The notes: generated by a model not told the origin, from the letters alone. DNA of 64,000 nucleotides from Thioploca sp. (GCA_012032555.1 JAAUSR010000003.1:1-64000), one strand, 5' to 3'; positions 21,433 through 30,544 are shown, counted from the stretch's first letter. A program made the numbers and translations.

Positions 21433-21747
21433 ATGTTGATTAAACTTCCTATTTCTATGGATATTAAAGATATGAAAAAACTCTTGTTTGCTGTTAGCAT
21501 TATTATGTTTAGCTTATTGGGGTTACACACTTATGCTGCTGATGCAGCAACGACTCATGGATTAAAGTCTAATCATATGAGAAATATGGATCCTCGTCAT
21601 GAAGAGACTATGCCGGCTACTGATGATTCAACCAAACCAGTGACGAAAGAGAAAAAAGTAGCTCATAAAAAAACCATATCTCACAAGAAAACTGGAAAAC
21701 CCTCAAAGCATAATAAACACACTTCTAAAAAGGAAGAACAGAAATAG
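21433..21747 (+). CDS. Small exported Lys/His-rich protein
   Basis: The listed frame starts at ATG 21433, but ATG 21472 gives a textbook signal peptide beginning MKKLLFAVSIIMFS and ending near YAADA. The mature part, about 65 residues, is very rich in Lys, His and Thr with repeats of HKKT and SHKK. It has no recognisable fold and is strongly basic, so it may bind polyanions (polyphosphate, nucleic acid) or metals. It lies alone between the cyclase and a convergent porin. No family is recognised; that it is a real gene is supported by the signal peptide. Confidence 0.6.
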   Translation: MLIKLPISMDIKDMKKLLFAVSIIMFSLLGLHTYAADAATTHGLKSNHMRNMDPRHEETMPATDDSTKPVTKEKKVAHKKTISHKKTGKPSKHNKHTSKKEEQK

Positions 21748-21996
21748 ATCTATTTGATCTCATTTTAGGGTACGCTTAAGTTAAGTGTAGTTTTCCCCCT
21801 CCCCTTAGTAAGGGGGGGTGTGGTCATTAACCAGTTGAATAAGACTAACTTTTTCAACCGCCTCTATGTCATTTTTGTGAAAAGTCGAAGTGAGTGCCTA
21901 AATGCGGTCGGGTGTGCATTGCCCACCCGGTTGAGCGTAAATGATAGGTGTGCGATATATACTCAACTAGGCTATTCTCTTGCACATATTTTAATA
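21748..21996. other. Convergent intergenic region with GC-rich hairpin
   Basis: CCCCTT at 21801-21806 and AAGGGG at 21810-21815 form a tight hairpin inside a C-run/G-run (21795-21818). A second weak palindrome around 21908-21932 resembles the GGTGGGCAA..TTGCCCACC hairpin found intact at 49633. No gene is seen. Confidence 0.45.
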
Positions 21997-23166
21997 TCAA
22001 AAATCATACTGCAATCTAAATGAGAACGCGTTACCGGTATCACTTGATACAGCTTTAGTCAATTTGGTATTAATATAGTTCATCATTAGACGAACTTGCT
22101 GATTAACATAATAATTCATCCCAACCGTGACATTAGTGGCTTTAACTCCGGAATCGTTATCTTGAGTATCTAAAACACTATAACGTGTTGTTAACTCCCA
22201 TGCGCCCGATTGAGCACGGGGTTTAATTTTGCCAAATTCGCCTTGGTCATAGGAACGGGACTCGCCGGTTAAAAAGTAACTACCCTGTAAATAGTACCCA
22301 GTATAGTTAACATTCGCTGACGATTCAGCATTGATGTCAGCTAGCATGTATTCGACTTGTAGTGAAAATGGCCCTTTAACTCCAGCCACTTCGAGTCCTA
22401 ATAAGTTGACTTGATTAGCCGCAGTTTTTGCACTGGTAACAATCTTGTCAGCCAGATGTACTTCGGCACGTTCGTCAATTTTATATTTTTCACCATCAAA
22501 ATCTCGAATAGAACCAGCGATGCCTAAATGCAATAAATTACCGTGTTGGTGCCACGGGGCGTAAGTTAACCGACCGGTAACGGCATAAAGGTTATGCTCG
22601 GTATCGTTGTTGTCGATATCATAAAGACCTAAGCTCCATACTAGCTGGCTGGTATCACCCGATAAACTGATGCCAAGGTTGCGTGAGGGAGCAAATGCTT
22701 CGGTTGCCATAGATTCTTCTATCATCGTGAGATAACTTGAACTGGTCAATTTCTCTAAACCAAAAGGCTCTTTAGTTTTACCAACGGTCAATTTTAGATC
22801 CTTCCAACCGGTGTATTTAATATTCGCATCCGCAATGCTCAATCTCTCTTCTTTACCCTCAAAATCGAATTGGAGTTCGGTTTTCCAATCCTTATTCAGC
22901 TTACTAACAACCGTTAACTGAGCATCTCTTAGTTCTAAATCACTACCAGATTGACCGCCACGGTGGATCCCATCGACAATATCACTATCCCACATCATCC
23001 GACCTTCAAGTTCCAGCTTGAAATTATTTGGTCTAGTTTTAACACTCTTACTGCCTAATTCAACTGGATTACTGGTGGATGCCGACACAAAAATCGGTAT
23101 CGCTAATAGTATGCTTAAACTCCATCGACATAATAAATCTAGGTTGGTAACAAGTAATCGCTTCAA
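21997..23166 (-). CDS. Outer-membrane porin of the phosphate-selective O/P type
   Basis: This 389-residue protein has a signal peptide ending near VSASTS, then alternating beta-strand segments and a C-terminal Phe, as expected for an outer-membrane barrel. The pattern ELRDAQLTVVSKLNKDWKTELQFDF followed by KLTVGKTKEPFGLEKLTSS is that of the OprO/OprP family, whose best-studied members take up phosphate or pyrophosphate. It is the last gene of a minus-strand run CotH - VTC - DUF4956 - porin, 60 bases after DUF4956. Gene order suggests a phosphate-related substrate, but the arginine ladder that sets selectivity cannot be judged from sequence alone. Confidence 0.85.
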   Translation of the reverse strand: MKRLLVTNLDLLCRWSLSILLAIPIFVSASTSNPVELGSKSVKTRPNNFKLELEGRMMWDSDIVDGIHRGGQSGSDLELRDAQLTVVSKLNKDWKTELQFDFEGKEERLSIADANIKYTGWKDLKLTVGKTKEPFGLEKLTSSSYLTMIEESMATEAFAPSRNLGISLSGDTSQLVWSLGLYDIDNNDTEHNLYAVTGRLTYAPWHQHGNLLHLGIAGSIRDFDGEKYKIDERAEVHLADKIVTSAKTAANQVNLLGLEVAGVKGPFSLQVEYMLADINAESSANVNYTGYYLQGSYFLTGESRSYDQGEFGKIKPRAQSGAWELTTRYSVLDTQDNDSGVKATNVTVGMNYYVNQQVRLMMNYINTKLTKAVSSDTGNAFSFRLQYDF

Positions 23167-23226
23167 TTAAACCACCCGTTTTATGGGTTGCTCATGGAAA
23201 TTATTTTAAATATTAGCCGGTTATCA

Positions 23227-23892
23227 TTATTTAATTGAAAATTGGCTTGCCCTGATTTTTTCATCAGCTTGATGACTGATATCAGTTGGTCTTAGTATGG
23301 GTTTTGGTTCCTCTTCTAAGTAGTATATTTTTAACAAAGCCGTATCTCTCAAAAAATCGATGTTTTCAATTTGCACAGTTTGTATATTTAACCCCGTTCG
23401 CTGTTTTAAATCAGCCAATAACAGTTCTCGATTTTGCGGTTTAATGTTATCTATTTTCTCATATTGGATAGTTTTTTCAGTCAAGTTAGGCATGAATAAG
23501 AGAGATTCTGCAAAAGCCGCAAAGCCGCTAATAAGCAAATTGATAAGTAATAGTTCCCAATAATTAATTTGACTAACTGCCGATAACAGCGCGATTCCGA
23601 TAACCAAAAATAAATAAGTCATTTCTTTAATAGAAATAGACTCGGTTCGGTAACGCAGCATGGAAAATATGGCAAATAAGCTGAACGCAAAACCCATCGA
23701 TACATCAACATTGTGTAATAATCGCGTTACGAAAAATACCCCGATACCAAATAGATAGAAACTGAATAAAAAATCTCGATTAGGTGATTTGCGGTAATAG
23801 CATAATCGGACTAAGACAAATAACGACAAGAGATTGATAGCAAAGCGGATAAAAAACGCCATATCTAAAGTTGCTGAGCTACTTTCAAACAT
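23227..23892 (-). CDS. DUF4956 membrane protein
   Basis: The 221-residue protein has four to five hydrophobic segments in its first 140 residues, including the family signature GFAFSLFAIFSMLRYRTESI, followed by a cytoplasmic domain. DUF4956 proteins are typically found beside VTC-domain polyphosphate polymerase-like and CotH-kinase genes, as here. The start codon ATG at 23892 overlaps the stop of the frame-restored VTC gene (TGA at 23885-23887), suggesting translational coupling. Biochemical function is unknown for the family; a transport or assembly role with VTC is inferred. Confidence 0.88.
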   Translation of the reverse strand: MFESSSATLDMAFFIRFAINLLSLFVLVRLCYYRKSPNRDFLFSFYLFGIGVFFVTRLLHNVDVSMGFAFSLFAIFSMLRYRTESISIKEMTYLFLVIGIALLSAVSQINYWELLLINLLISGFAAFAESLLFMPNLTEKTIQYEKIDNIKPQNRELLLADLKQRTGLNIQTVQIENIDFLRDTALLKIYYLEEEPKPILRPTDISHQADEKIRASQFSIK

Positions 23893-24765
23893 AATGGTAG
23901 TCTCTCCTTATCGCTGAATATTGTTGGAGTTTAAGCAATTTGGGTTTAAAATTGTTGATTTTGAGGGTATCGAAGTAAGTTAAGCAGCAACCCATACAAT
24001 ATTTACTGAAAGATAGGGGTTTAATATTGTTTTGGCGCATTAATTCAAACAAGGGAGAGGCAATATTTTTCGTGCTTGTTTGAGTTCTACGATAAAAATA
24101 CCGTCTAAGGCATATAAAAACTCTCCCTCGGTCGGTTGAAACCATAAACAAAAATCTAAGGTAATCCGTTCACCCAATTGCTCGTTTGCTAGCGTTATCC
24201 GTTGATAACGCACTAACTGTTTAGAATACAAACTGGTGGGGATTGTTCCCGGTAATTGTTGTTGTAGAAAATCGGTCATTTTCTCAGTCATGGTTTTATT
24301 GGGGTCAGTACTGATTTTCATGCGGGTTTTAATGGTTTGGCGATGATTATTTTTGAACTTGACCTCAAGAAAATCGGTTTGCGTTTCCAGGTACTGACGA
24401 TGTCGCACTTTGAAACGATTTAGCTTGCCATTATGGTGCATATAATAAAATTGAAAATTATCGGTATCAAAATAAATATTTTGGTAAGTAAATATCCGAC
24501 GACTATCAATTTCTAAAATCGAGTAATCCATTTGTAGTTGCGTTAAAATCTCTGGCAAGAAATATAATGGTAATAAATACTTAGTATCGAATCTATTCAT
24601 CAAATTAGCATTTGATAGTTCATGTAACGCATAACTTGGAAAATCTTGGAGGAAGGGAGTTAGGCTACGGTTAAGTTCCAAACATTCTTGAAAATAAATT
24701 GCCTGATTTTTGGCTGGAAACGTTATTATTTCCCGATTGGAATTGAACAAATCAGGTAACATCAT
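23885..24765 (-). CDS. VTC-domain (polyphosphate polymerase-like) protein, frameshifted near the C-terminus
   Basis: The frame from ATG 24765 encodes 241 residues of a VTC domain: NRFDTKYLLP, YFDTDNFQFY, KVRHRQY, FLEVKFKN, KTRMKI and IVELKQ. These are the basic and acidic tunnel residues of VTC4-type polyphosphate polymerases. It stops at 24040. The neighbouring frame continues with IKPLSFSKYCMGCC and NNFKPKLLKL, the usual C-terminal helix of bacterial VTC proteins, and ends at 23885. One extra A in the A5 run (plus-strand T at 24066-24070) would restore a single protein of about 293 residues overlapping the DUF4956 start. Known VTC4 makes polyphosphate from ATP; bacterial members next to CotH are less well characterised. 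I annotate the whole gene and treat the shift as a probable sequence error. Confidence 0.85.
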
Positions 24766-24843
24766 GACGTATTCTCCGGTTAAATTTGAAGTTCTAGTCG
24801 GTTAATACCAACCGACTAGTTATTGAATCCATTTAGGGAAAAT

Positions 24844-27081
24844 TTAATTGTTATTTTTAGGTGGTTGACCAGGAAATTCGCCGGGCGGATTTCTACCTGG
24901 AAACGCGCCACCAGTTTTACAACTACCTGAACCGTCGCCACTAGATGGGATAGTTCCATCCAGTTGCCCGCGAATATTAGTAACACGTTGTTCTACAAAG
25001 GACAGCAAACCAAAACGGCTCCCCATATCACCCATACCGCCGCCACCTTGAGGCAATTGAAAATCGCCTTGGGGTGGTTGAATATTGCCAACATCTCCAT
25101 CGATTGGTTGGTTAATGTCATTAGTTGGATTAAGTGGTGTTTCCGTCGTTGCTGTAGTCGATTCCGTAGAATTATTAATCCCTTCAGTTAAAGAAGCTTC
25201 AAATTCTTCCGGGGTGTAGAATGTAGTCGGATCGGCATAAACAAAGTCACGTATTAAAGTAGCTATTTTATTGATGCTTTGTGCCATGGTTTCCGGATTA
25301 AACGGACCATTGATAAGTTCTTCAAAGTAACCATGATAAGTGGCGCGATAATTTGGATCTTGCAGTAACTTGTCAATGAGCGGTCGATTACTCATTGCGG
25401 ATGTTGTGGGTTCATCAATCATTAACCCAATCGTTTCTTCTTCCGAACAGCCGGCGTTAAAACTACCAAAGGACAAATTAAAATCCCACGGAATAATAGA
25501 AAATACGCCATTTTCCTCATATAAATAATAATTATGCGTCATCGAACCTTGATAACTATCTAGATTAGATAAAACCGTACTAACCGCGAAATAGCGTAAG
25601 ATTTCATTAACATTTAAAACCGATTGGTAATCAGTTCCATGATTTAACACCTCCATCATAGTCATAAAAGCGGAGTTATCACTGCTGTCTTCATTGGTTT
25701 GCAATTCAACGCCGGAATAGTCGCTGAAATTATCACTAATCCACAGCAGATCACTGCCTTTGCCATCGGGTTTGTACAAATCACCAGCGGCTTGAGTAAA
25801 ATGGTTTTGCAGAAATTCGCTATCAACCGGTTCTACCACGGTATAAAGTCCGTGCAAGTTATTATTGATATATAAATTGACATAAGCAATGCGGGGTGTC
25901 GGTAACCCCATATACCGCATTAAATCGTAGGAGAGGTAATCACGCATGTAACTGGGATCGTTCCAATTATTATTAAAATTGAGTTTGCGGATTCCAGCTA
26001 GTGTTTGCTCAGGGAGATAGTGATCGATATCAACTTTAAAACTGTAGCGATTAGAGTTGTTATCTCTAGCCACACTCATAAGACTAGAATTTCCCTTAGT
26101 TCTAAAAGCCACATTTTCTACTCTAATCCCATTAAAAATCATCGTACTGGGTTTATATTCTTCCGCCATCGGATCAGCTAAAATCGCTTGCCAATCGGTT
26201 GCCTTGATTTCAATGTAAACATCAACTACTTTATTCGTATCAAATAGTTCGATTTCTTGATTATTAGTGGTTACGTTATGAATAACTTCATCATTGACAA
26301 CTTCATTATTAACCTCAGTATTTTTTTCATTTATAGCACCGGGCGTTGGTTTTAAAGTTTGCGCATCACTTACACTATTTGGCAGCAAGCCATAACTCGA
26401 ACCACTGGGTGCTTCACCATCTTCCCACTGCAAATAATCCACTAATTCGTCATTTTTGAATAAACTAAGACTATCACTCGCTCCCAGTTTAAAATTAACA
26501 TAATAATCGCCCGTCTCTGGCGGCTCGTCGGTTGCCTGAATTACTAGAAATTGTCCCGGAGTCAGGGTAATAGCTGGTAACGCCACCGGTGCTCGTTTTT
26601 TATCGTTATCTACGACCGAATAATCACCAAGATTAACCGCAACTGTTCCGATCACATAAAGCTCAAACCAATCATTACCGCCATTCGCAGCCTTAGCTAC
26701 CATTTCATTAATTATTAACGGCGAACTGTTTTTGACTAAGTCCCAATAATCACTCACTTGGCCAACCGATTTAATTGAAAGTCCCACTGGTTCAATATCA
26801 TGAAACAGATTACCGTAAACATAAACTTGCTCATCCATCGTCGCTAACCAAGTATCGGTATCTGCATAATAACGGGCCAAATAGCCCTGAATCGATTGAG
26901 TAACACTATGCGGGGGGCCAAAAAAAGTGGAATATTGTTTCTCAGCCCAATTAAAGAGAATATTACTATTAGCAATTTCCCGTTCGGTTTGGTCAGCACT
27001 AGCTGCTGTAAACAAAGATAATGCTAATAGATAGAAAGTGATACCCTGAATTTTAGAAAAAAAGGTATGAAGTGGTTTCAT
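24844..27081 (-). CDS. Secreted CotH-kinase-family protein with lamin-tail domain
   Basis: There are 745 residues. A signal peptide (about 1-29) is followed by an N-terminal module FNWAEKQYSTFF..GYLARYYADT, a lamin-tail-like domain (about 118-235, INEMVAKAANGGNDWFEL), and a CotH domain (about 280-600). The CotH domain has FRTKGNSS, KLNFNNNWNDPSYMRDYLSY, DLYKPDGKG and IPWDFNLSFG, the last including the metal-binding Asp. The tail is Pro/Gly/Asn-rich with short PPQGDF-like repeats. CotH is an atypical protein kinase (spore-coat CotH phosphorylates coat proteins), so an exported protein-modifying enzyme is likely. It is the first gene of the CotH-VTC-DUF4956-porin run; the intergenic gap to VTC is 78 bases. 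Confidence 0.9.
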   Translation of the reverse strand: MKPLHTFFSKIQGITFYLLALSLFTAASADQTEREIANSNILFNWAEKQYSTFFGPPHSVTQSIQGYLARYYADTDTWLATMDEQVYVYGNLFHDIEPVGLSIKSVGQVSDYWDLVKNSSPLIINEMVAKAANGGNDWFELYVIGTVAVNLGDYSVVDNDKKRAPVALPAITLTPGQFLVIQATDEPPETGDYYVNFKLGASDSLSLFKNDELVDYLQWEDGEAPSGSSYGLLPNSVSDAQTLKPTPGAINEKNTEVNNEVVNDEVIHNVTTNNQEIELFDTNKVVDVYIEIKATDWQAILADPMAEEYKPSTMIFNGIRVENVAFRTKGNSSLMSVARDNNSNRYSFKVDIDHYLPEQTLAGIRKLNFNNNWNDPSYMRDYLSYDLMRYMGLPTPRIAYVNLYINNNLHGLYTVVEPVDSEFLQNHFTQAAGDLYKPDGKGSDLLWISDNFSDYSGVELQTNEDSSDNSAFMTMMEVLNHGTDYQSVLNVNEILRYFAVSTVLSNLDSYQGSMTHNYYLYEENGVFSIIPWDFNLSFGSFNAGCSEEETIGLMIDEPTTSAMSNRPLIDKLLQDPNYRATYHGYFEELINGPFNPETMAQSINKIATLIRDFVYADPTTFYTPEEFEASLTEGINNSTESTTATTETPLNPTNDINQPIDGDVGNIQPPQGDFQLPQGGGGMGDMGSRFGLLSFVEQRVTNIRGQLDGTIPSSGDGSGSCKTGGAFPGRNPPGEFPGQPPKNNN

Positions 27082-27378
27082 TCTAGTCCCCTAATAAAAA
27101 AATTTAACTCATCATTTCAATTCAGTGGAATGACAAGTACCACCAGACTTAAAGATAAGAATGAACCCAGATTGTAGAGAAAGTTTGAAGAAAATGTGAA
27201 ATTTACGGTTTCATTCAAGCTCAGCCTCACTGTCATTGAGTTAAGGGTAGATACATCGGTTTGCCCCTACAAAATATCCCATAGGTCAATGTCATTAAGT
27301 TAAGCTTGAAAAGGTTCTTGAGTAGGATGGAAGATTGACCCAACCTACGCTGTTAACGCATACTATAATATTAGCTGG
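27082..27378. other. Intergenic region with two copies of a short dispersed repeat
   Basis: This region carries the cotH promoter. It contains CACTGTCATTGAGTTAAG at about 27229 and AATGTCATTAAGTTAAGC at about 27287, two members of a short repeat family seen also at 28976 and, partly, at 52981. No gene is seen. Confidence 0.45.
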
Positions 27379-27558
27379 TTACGCTCGCTTTGGTATGTTG
27401 TCGGAAGTTCCATATTTTAGTTGCCGTCCCAACTTAACGGCTAGTTGTTGAACGCTAGAATGAGCATTTTCAACATATTTCACTAAACTGTGAGCAGCTA
27501 TTTCATCTAGCTGCTTTTGAGTCTGATATTTTTCAACCAACAATTCATTAATAATCAT
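27379..27558 (-). CDS. Small protein overlapping a PIN-domain remnant
   Basis: An ATG at 27558, overlapping the stop of the PIN fragment, opens a 59-residue frame, MIINELLVEKYQTQ onward, ending at TAA 27379. It is helical and charged with no recognised fold. The overlap with a toxin-like gene suggests a toxin-antitoxin pair, though antitoxins usually precede VapC toxins. Too short for certainty. Confidence 0.45.
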   Translation of the reverse strand: MIINELLVEKYQTQKQLDEIAAHSLVKYVENAHSSVQQLAVKLGRQLKYGTSDNIPKRA

Positions 27559-27796
27559 CCATATTCTCCGAGAATAATTCTAATGGAGTTACTATTCCAG
27601 GTGTAGGTAAATTAAGACGAGTATTGATGATACGAATATGTTTCCGTTTGTTGACATTAGCCAAATGATTACAATTCCAGGTTAACAAAAAATCTATTTG
27701 ATAAGATGAAGCATAAGCTAAGTGTAAAGCATCACCTTTTAATACTCGTGGAGGAGGATGTTCAAATGCAACCCCCTCTCCATCATGCGCTAGTAC
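27548..27796 (-). pseudogene. C-terminal remnant of a PIN-domain (VapC-like) toxin
   Basis: The 82-codon open stretch encodes VLKGDALHLAYASSYQIDFLLT and WNCNHLANVNKR, the classic C-terminal half of a PIN ribonuclease with the acidic GDALHLA and DFLLTWNC segments. The N-terminal half with the first catalytic Asp is absent; a TAG at 27797-27799 and unrelated sequence lie upstream. It is a truncated gene. PIN toxins cleave RNA; this one should be inactive. Confidence 0.65.
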
Positions 27797-28168
27797 CTAC
27801 AATACTCGTGAAACAATGGGACCATCGACCTATGAAACCGAAACAGGTATGCGTAGTATTGAGGCTAATGACGCAGAGAGTGCGAATTGGTTCTACTAAT
27901 TTTAGAAAGATTAAATGAATGGTATTCTTGAATAATGTAGTAATTTCTAATAAAGTTTATTATGTAGCGATTTGAATAGTTCATGACTACCTTGTGCAGG
28001 ACTACCACTTTAGGTTCAACTTTTTTTAATTGTACTAGCAGCTCATCAGAGAATACAACTAAGTTATGATTCTTAAACGTTACTTCAAATAAGTTGGCCG
28101 TATTTTCCGATACGGCTGCTAGAAATCATTCTATCTTTTCAACACTACTTAATTTAAGGAGAGCTTTC

Positions 28169-28918
28169 ATGAAAAAACATTATTTGAAATTAGTAGTTAT
28201 GCTGGTATTTTCAGTCTGTGTCAACGCACAAGCGGTTAGTGATAGTTCCCAGGAAGAAGTAATTTATGCTAATCCAGAAGAAGTGATTGATTATGTTAGT
28301 CCACTAGAACTTCCAGAACTTATCGCTGATTCGATAGTCATTTATGTACCAGATAAAGATATGTCATTGCATATAATGGAACCTACGGAACGCATAATTG
28401 AGGGCCACGTCATCAAGGTTGAAAAAGGGGTAGAACCAAATTTGATTATCCATACGGCAGATACAATAATTAGGCCACTTGAAAAAGATGTTCCAGTCAA
28501 ATTGTTCTTGAAACGATTTCCCGATAGAGAGGCCTATTATCCAATCGCTATTTTCCCAGTGACTGCTGATGAAGTAACCGAGTCAACCTCCTTAGAGAAC
28601 TTTCAACTCTCTACAAATCCGACAACTCACTTGGCAGCAACCGCCGTCGGTTTATGGCAAGATATAGATAATGAAGCCGCCTATTATTCAGTTCATCAAA
28701 ATGGGAATACCGTTATTATTATTGACTTGCTTCGTTTAGAGGCTGCTGGAGATAAATTTTCAGCAACCTATAGGGGTTCGGTAGAAGATTATATATTAAA
28801 TCCAATGTCACCCGGATTGCCAATGAGTGTAACATTTCAATCGGATAAAGAAGCTATAATTATGCCTATTTGTGATGTTTGTAGTGTGGTTATAACCAAA
28901 ATAAAAAAAGTTTTTTGA
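28169..28918 (+). CDS. Exported protein of unknown function
   Basis: ATG 28169 is chosen because it follows AAGGAGAG at the right distance and opens a clear signal peptide (MKKHYLKLVVMLVFSVCVNAQA). A longer frame from 28094 has neither. The mature protein, about 225 residues, is acidic at first (EEVIYANPEEVIDY) and contains YVPDKDMSLHIMEPTERIIEG, suggesting beta structure. I recognise no family. It stands alone between remnants. Confidence 0.65.
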   Translation: MKKHYLKLVVMLVFSVCVNAQAVSDSSQEEVIYANPEEVIDYVSPLELPELIADSIVIYVPDKDMSLHIMEPTERIIEGHVIKVEKGVEPNLIIHTADTIIRPLEKDVPVKLFLKRFPDREAYYPIAIFPVTADEVTESTSLENFQLSTNPTTHLAATAVGLWQDIDNEAAYYSVHQNGNTVIIIDLLRLEAAGDKFSATYRGSVEDYILNPMSPGLPMSVTFQSDKEAIIMPICDVCSVVITKIKKVF

Positions 28919-28996
28919 TTGTACTGTAAAGACTTAGATTTGGACTTTTATATTACCTCGTTCCCACACTCTGCGTCACTGCCATTAAGTTAAGCC

Positions 28997-29440
28997 TTAA
29001 TATATTATTTTACGCCGTCGTTTAGCGTAGTTGAGCCAGTGACGAGCAGAACGTTTTTTACGTGTAACTTTTCTATTTTCTCTTGTAGAAGTTGGATTGG
29101 TTAAGAATAGCGACTCCAACTGCTTCAATACTAAATTAACCGGTTACCTATGCACAGTGTGTTTTTCTGATAATGTTGAATTAGTATCAGCAGTCAAAAT
29201 GGATTCTAAGCCCGTTAAGTCTACTAATGAATAAAAGTCTTGATACACAAACTCCACTGTTTTTCCAGTGAAATTTTCTAAATCAAGTCAGTTAAGCGGT
29301 CACGGACAAACCGTACTGTTATTTCTTCTGGTAGTTTTAATCTCTGCATTTCAACACGTTTGGTATGATGTGATTTGAATTTAACAATCTGACTCTCATC
29401 GCCCTCACCTTTAAGCATGTTTCGCGTAGAAGCACCGTGT
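28997..29440 (-). pseudogene. Decayed protein-coding remnant, family unknown
   Basis: On the minus strand the segment ESQIVKFKSHHTKRVEMQRL, then KLPEEITVRFVRDRLTDL, is followed one frame over by FTGKTVEFVYQDFYSLVDL and, past an in-frame TAA, by a basic tail with KVTRKKRSARHW and LNYAKRRR. These continuous protein-like stretches with one frameshift and one stop show a dead gene. I cannot name it. The stop at 28997 lies inside a copy of the dispersed CATTAAGTTAAG repeat. Confidence 0.4.
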
Positions 29441-29665
29441 CAACTTGGGTTTAGAAATGAATTTTAATGCGATGGTTCTGGTTTTGTAACCCTTGTCATT
29501 GGCGCTAAAATAATTTCTAATAATTCATGGTGACCTTGTTTAGGTTAGGTCGGTTGTGTAAACCATCTTTTCCAACCTTTCAAGGCTGCCTTTCCAATTT
29601 CATTTCAGAATGGTCCAAACTGTTGTTAAATAAAGCAAACTTTAAAATGAGTTCTACTCTCAATC

Positions 29666-30490
29666 ATGGATAAAAAACACATTGCGATAGGAGTTGGTGT
29701 GATCACCTTTGTGGCCATTACGCTCACTATCATCTTAATTTGGATGATGAACTATCAGTCGGATGTGGTTATGTCATCACCGCCAAATCAATCTTTTCGA
29801 TGGCAATCAATGAAATCAACTAATCATCCTGATTTGGCAGAAAACTTCACTGCAGAAATACCAGAAAATACTACCCGTGAAATGATTGAACAGCCTGAAA
29901 ATGGAGATCTTGATCAAGAAGAGGAAATCACTGAATCAGTACCTGTTATTCCTGAACAACCTAAGATACCTTGGTCTCAATTTAACAAAAGTTTATTAGC
30001 GCTAGAACAAGAACAATCGGCTATAATGACACTACTTGCTCAAAAATATTCTTCTGTGGTTGAACCAGAAATTCAAGTCGTTGAACCGGCAGCTAAAGTA
30101 ATTGAGCACAATCCTAAAACAGTTGAGATAGAACCCGAAATACCTACTACTAGAGTAGTGCCCAACCTTAAACCGGTTGAAATAGAACCCGAAACACCTA
30201 AAACTGTTGCAACTGCAACTGGAATTGTCGCCACCTCCCCCCAACCGGTCGAACTAGAAACTAACACGCTGACAACAACTGAAATAGCTGAATTAACCCA
30301 TTTATTAGGGAAAAAGACCGTTGCTAAACCACTAGAACTCGCTTGGGCAGATTTATTTATCAACTTAAATTCAAATACTTGGCTAAAAGTTGCACAACAA
30401 ATTTTTGAATTGGAGCAATGGCGAGAAAAAACTATCGACTCTTTAAGTATCAAAATCGATCGTCAGAATAATCAAGAGAATAATAAGTAG
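29666..30490 (+). CDS. Single-pass membrane protein with Glu/Pro-rich periplasmic linker
   Basis: The 274-residue protein has one N-terminal membrane segment (about residues 6-28, GVGVITFVAITLTIILIWMM) and a long Pro/Glu/Thr-rich region with a repeated VEIEPE-x-P motif (about 140-190), as in extended TonB- or FtsN-like periplasmic linkers. A predicted helical C-terminus (about 200-274) contains LAWADLFINLNSNTWLKV. It begins an apparent operon with a DUF4398 lipoprotein (54-base gap) and an OmpA-like lipoprotein (14-base gap), so an envelope-spanning job is likely. No family recognised. Confidence 0.7.
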   Translation: MDKKHIAIGVGVITFVAITLTIILIWMMNYQSDVVMSSPPNQSFRWQSMKSTNHPDLAENFTAEIPENTTREMIEQPENGDLDQEEEITESVPVIPEQPKIPWSQFNKSLLALEQEQSAIMTLLAQKYSSVVEPEIQVVEPAAKVIEHNPKTVEIEPEIPTTRVVPNLKPVEIEPETPKTVATATGIVATSPQPVELETNTLTTTEIAELTHLLGKKTVAKPLELAWADLFINLNSNTWLKVAQQIFELEQWREKTIDSLSIKIDRQNNQENNK

Positions 30491-30544
30491 TTATTTGCAG
30501 TAGCGGTTGATTTTTAATCGAACCGTTGTCAAAAGGTATTTAAT

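Noticed and set aside
21820-22023. Plus-strand frame of 67 codons after the small basic protein
   Set aside because: It runs across a GC-rich hairpin into the porin 3' end antisense, with no ribosome site and no family pattern.
27706-27918. Plus-strand frame of 70 codons over the PIN remnant
   Set aside because: The real minus-strand PIN motifs explain the first half; a different plus-strand frame looks more protein-like for the second half.
30073-30453. Minus-strand frame of 126 codons within the linker-protein gene
   Set aside because: Its Val/Ser/Gly bias is the mirror of the Pro/Glu repeat on the coding strand.
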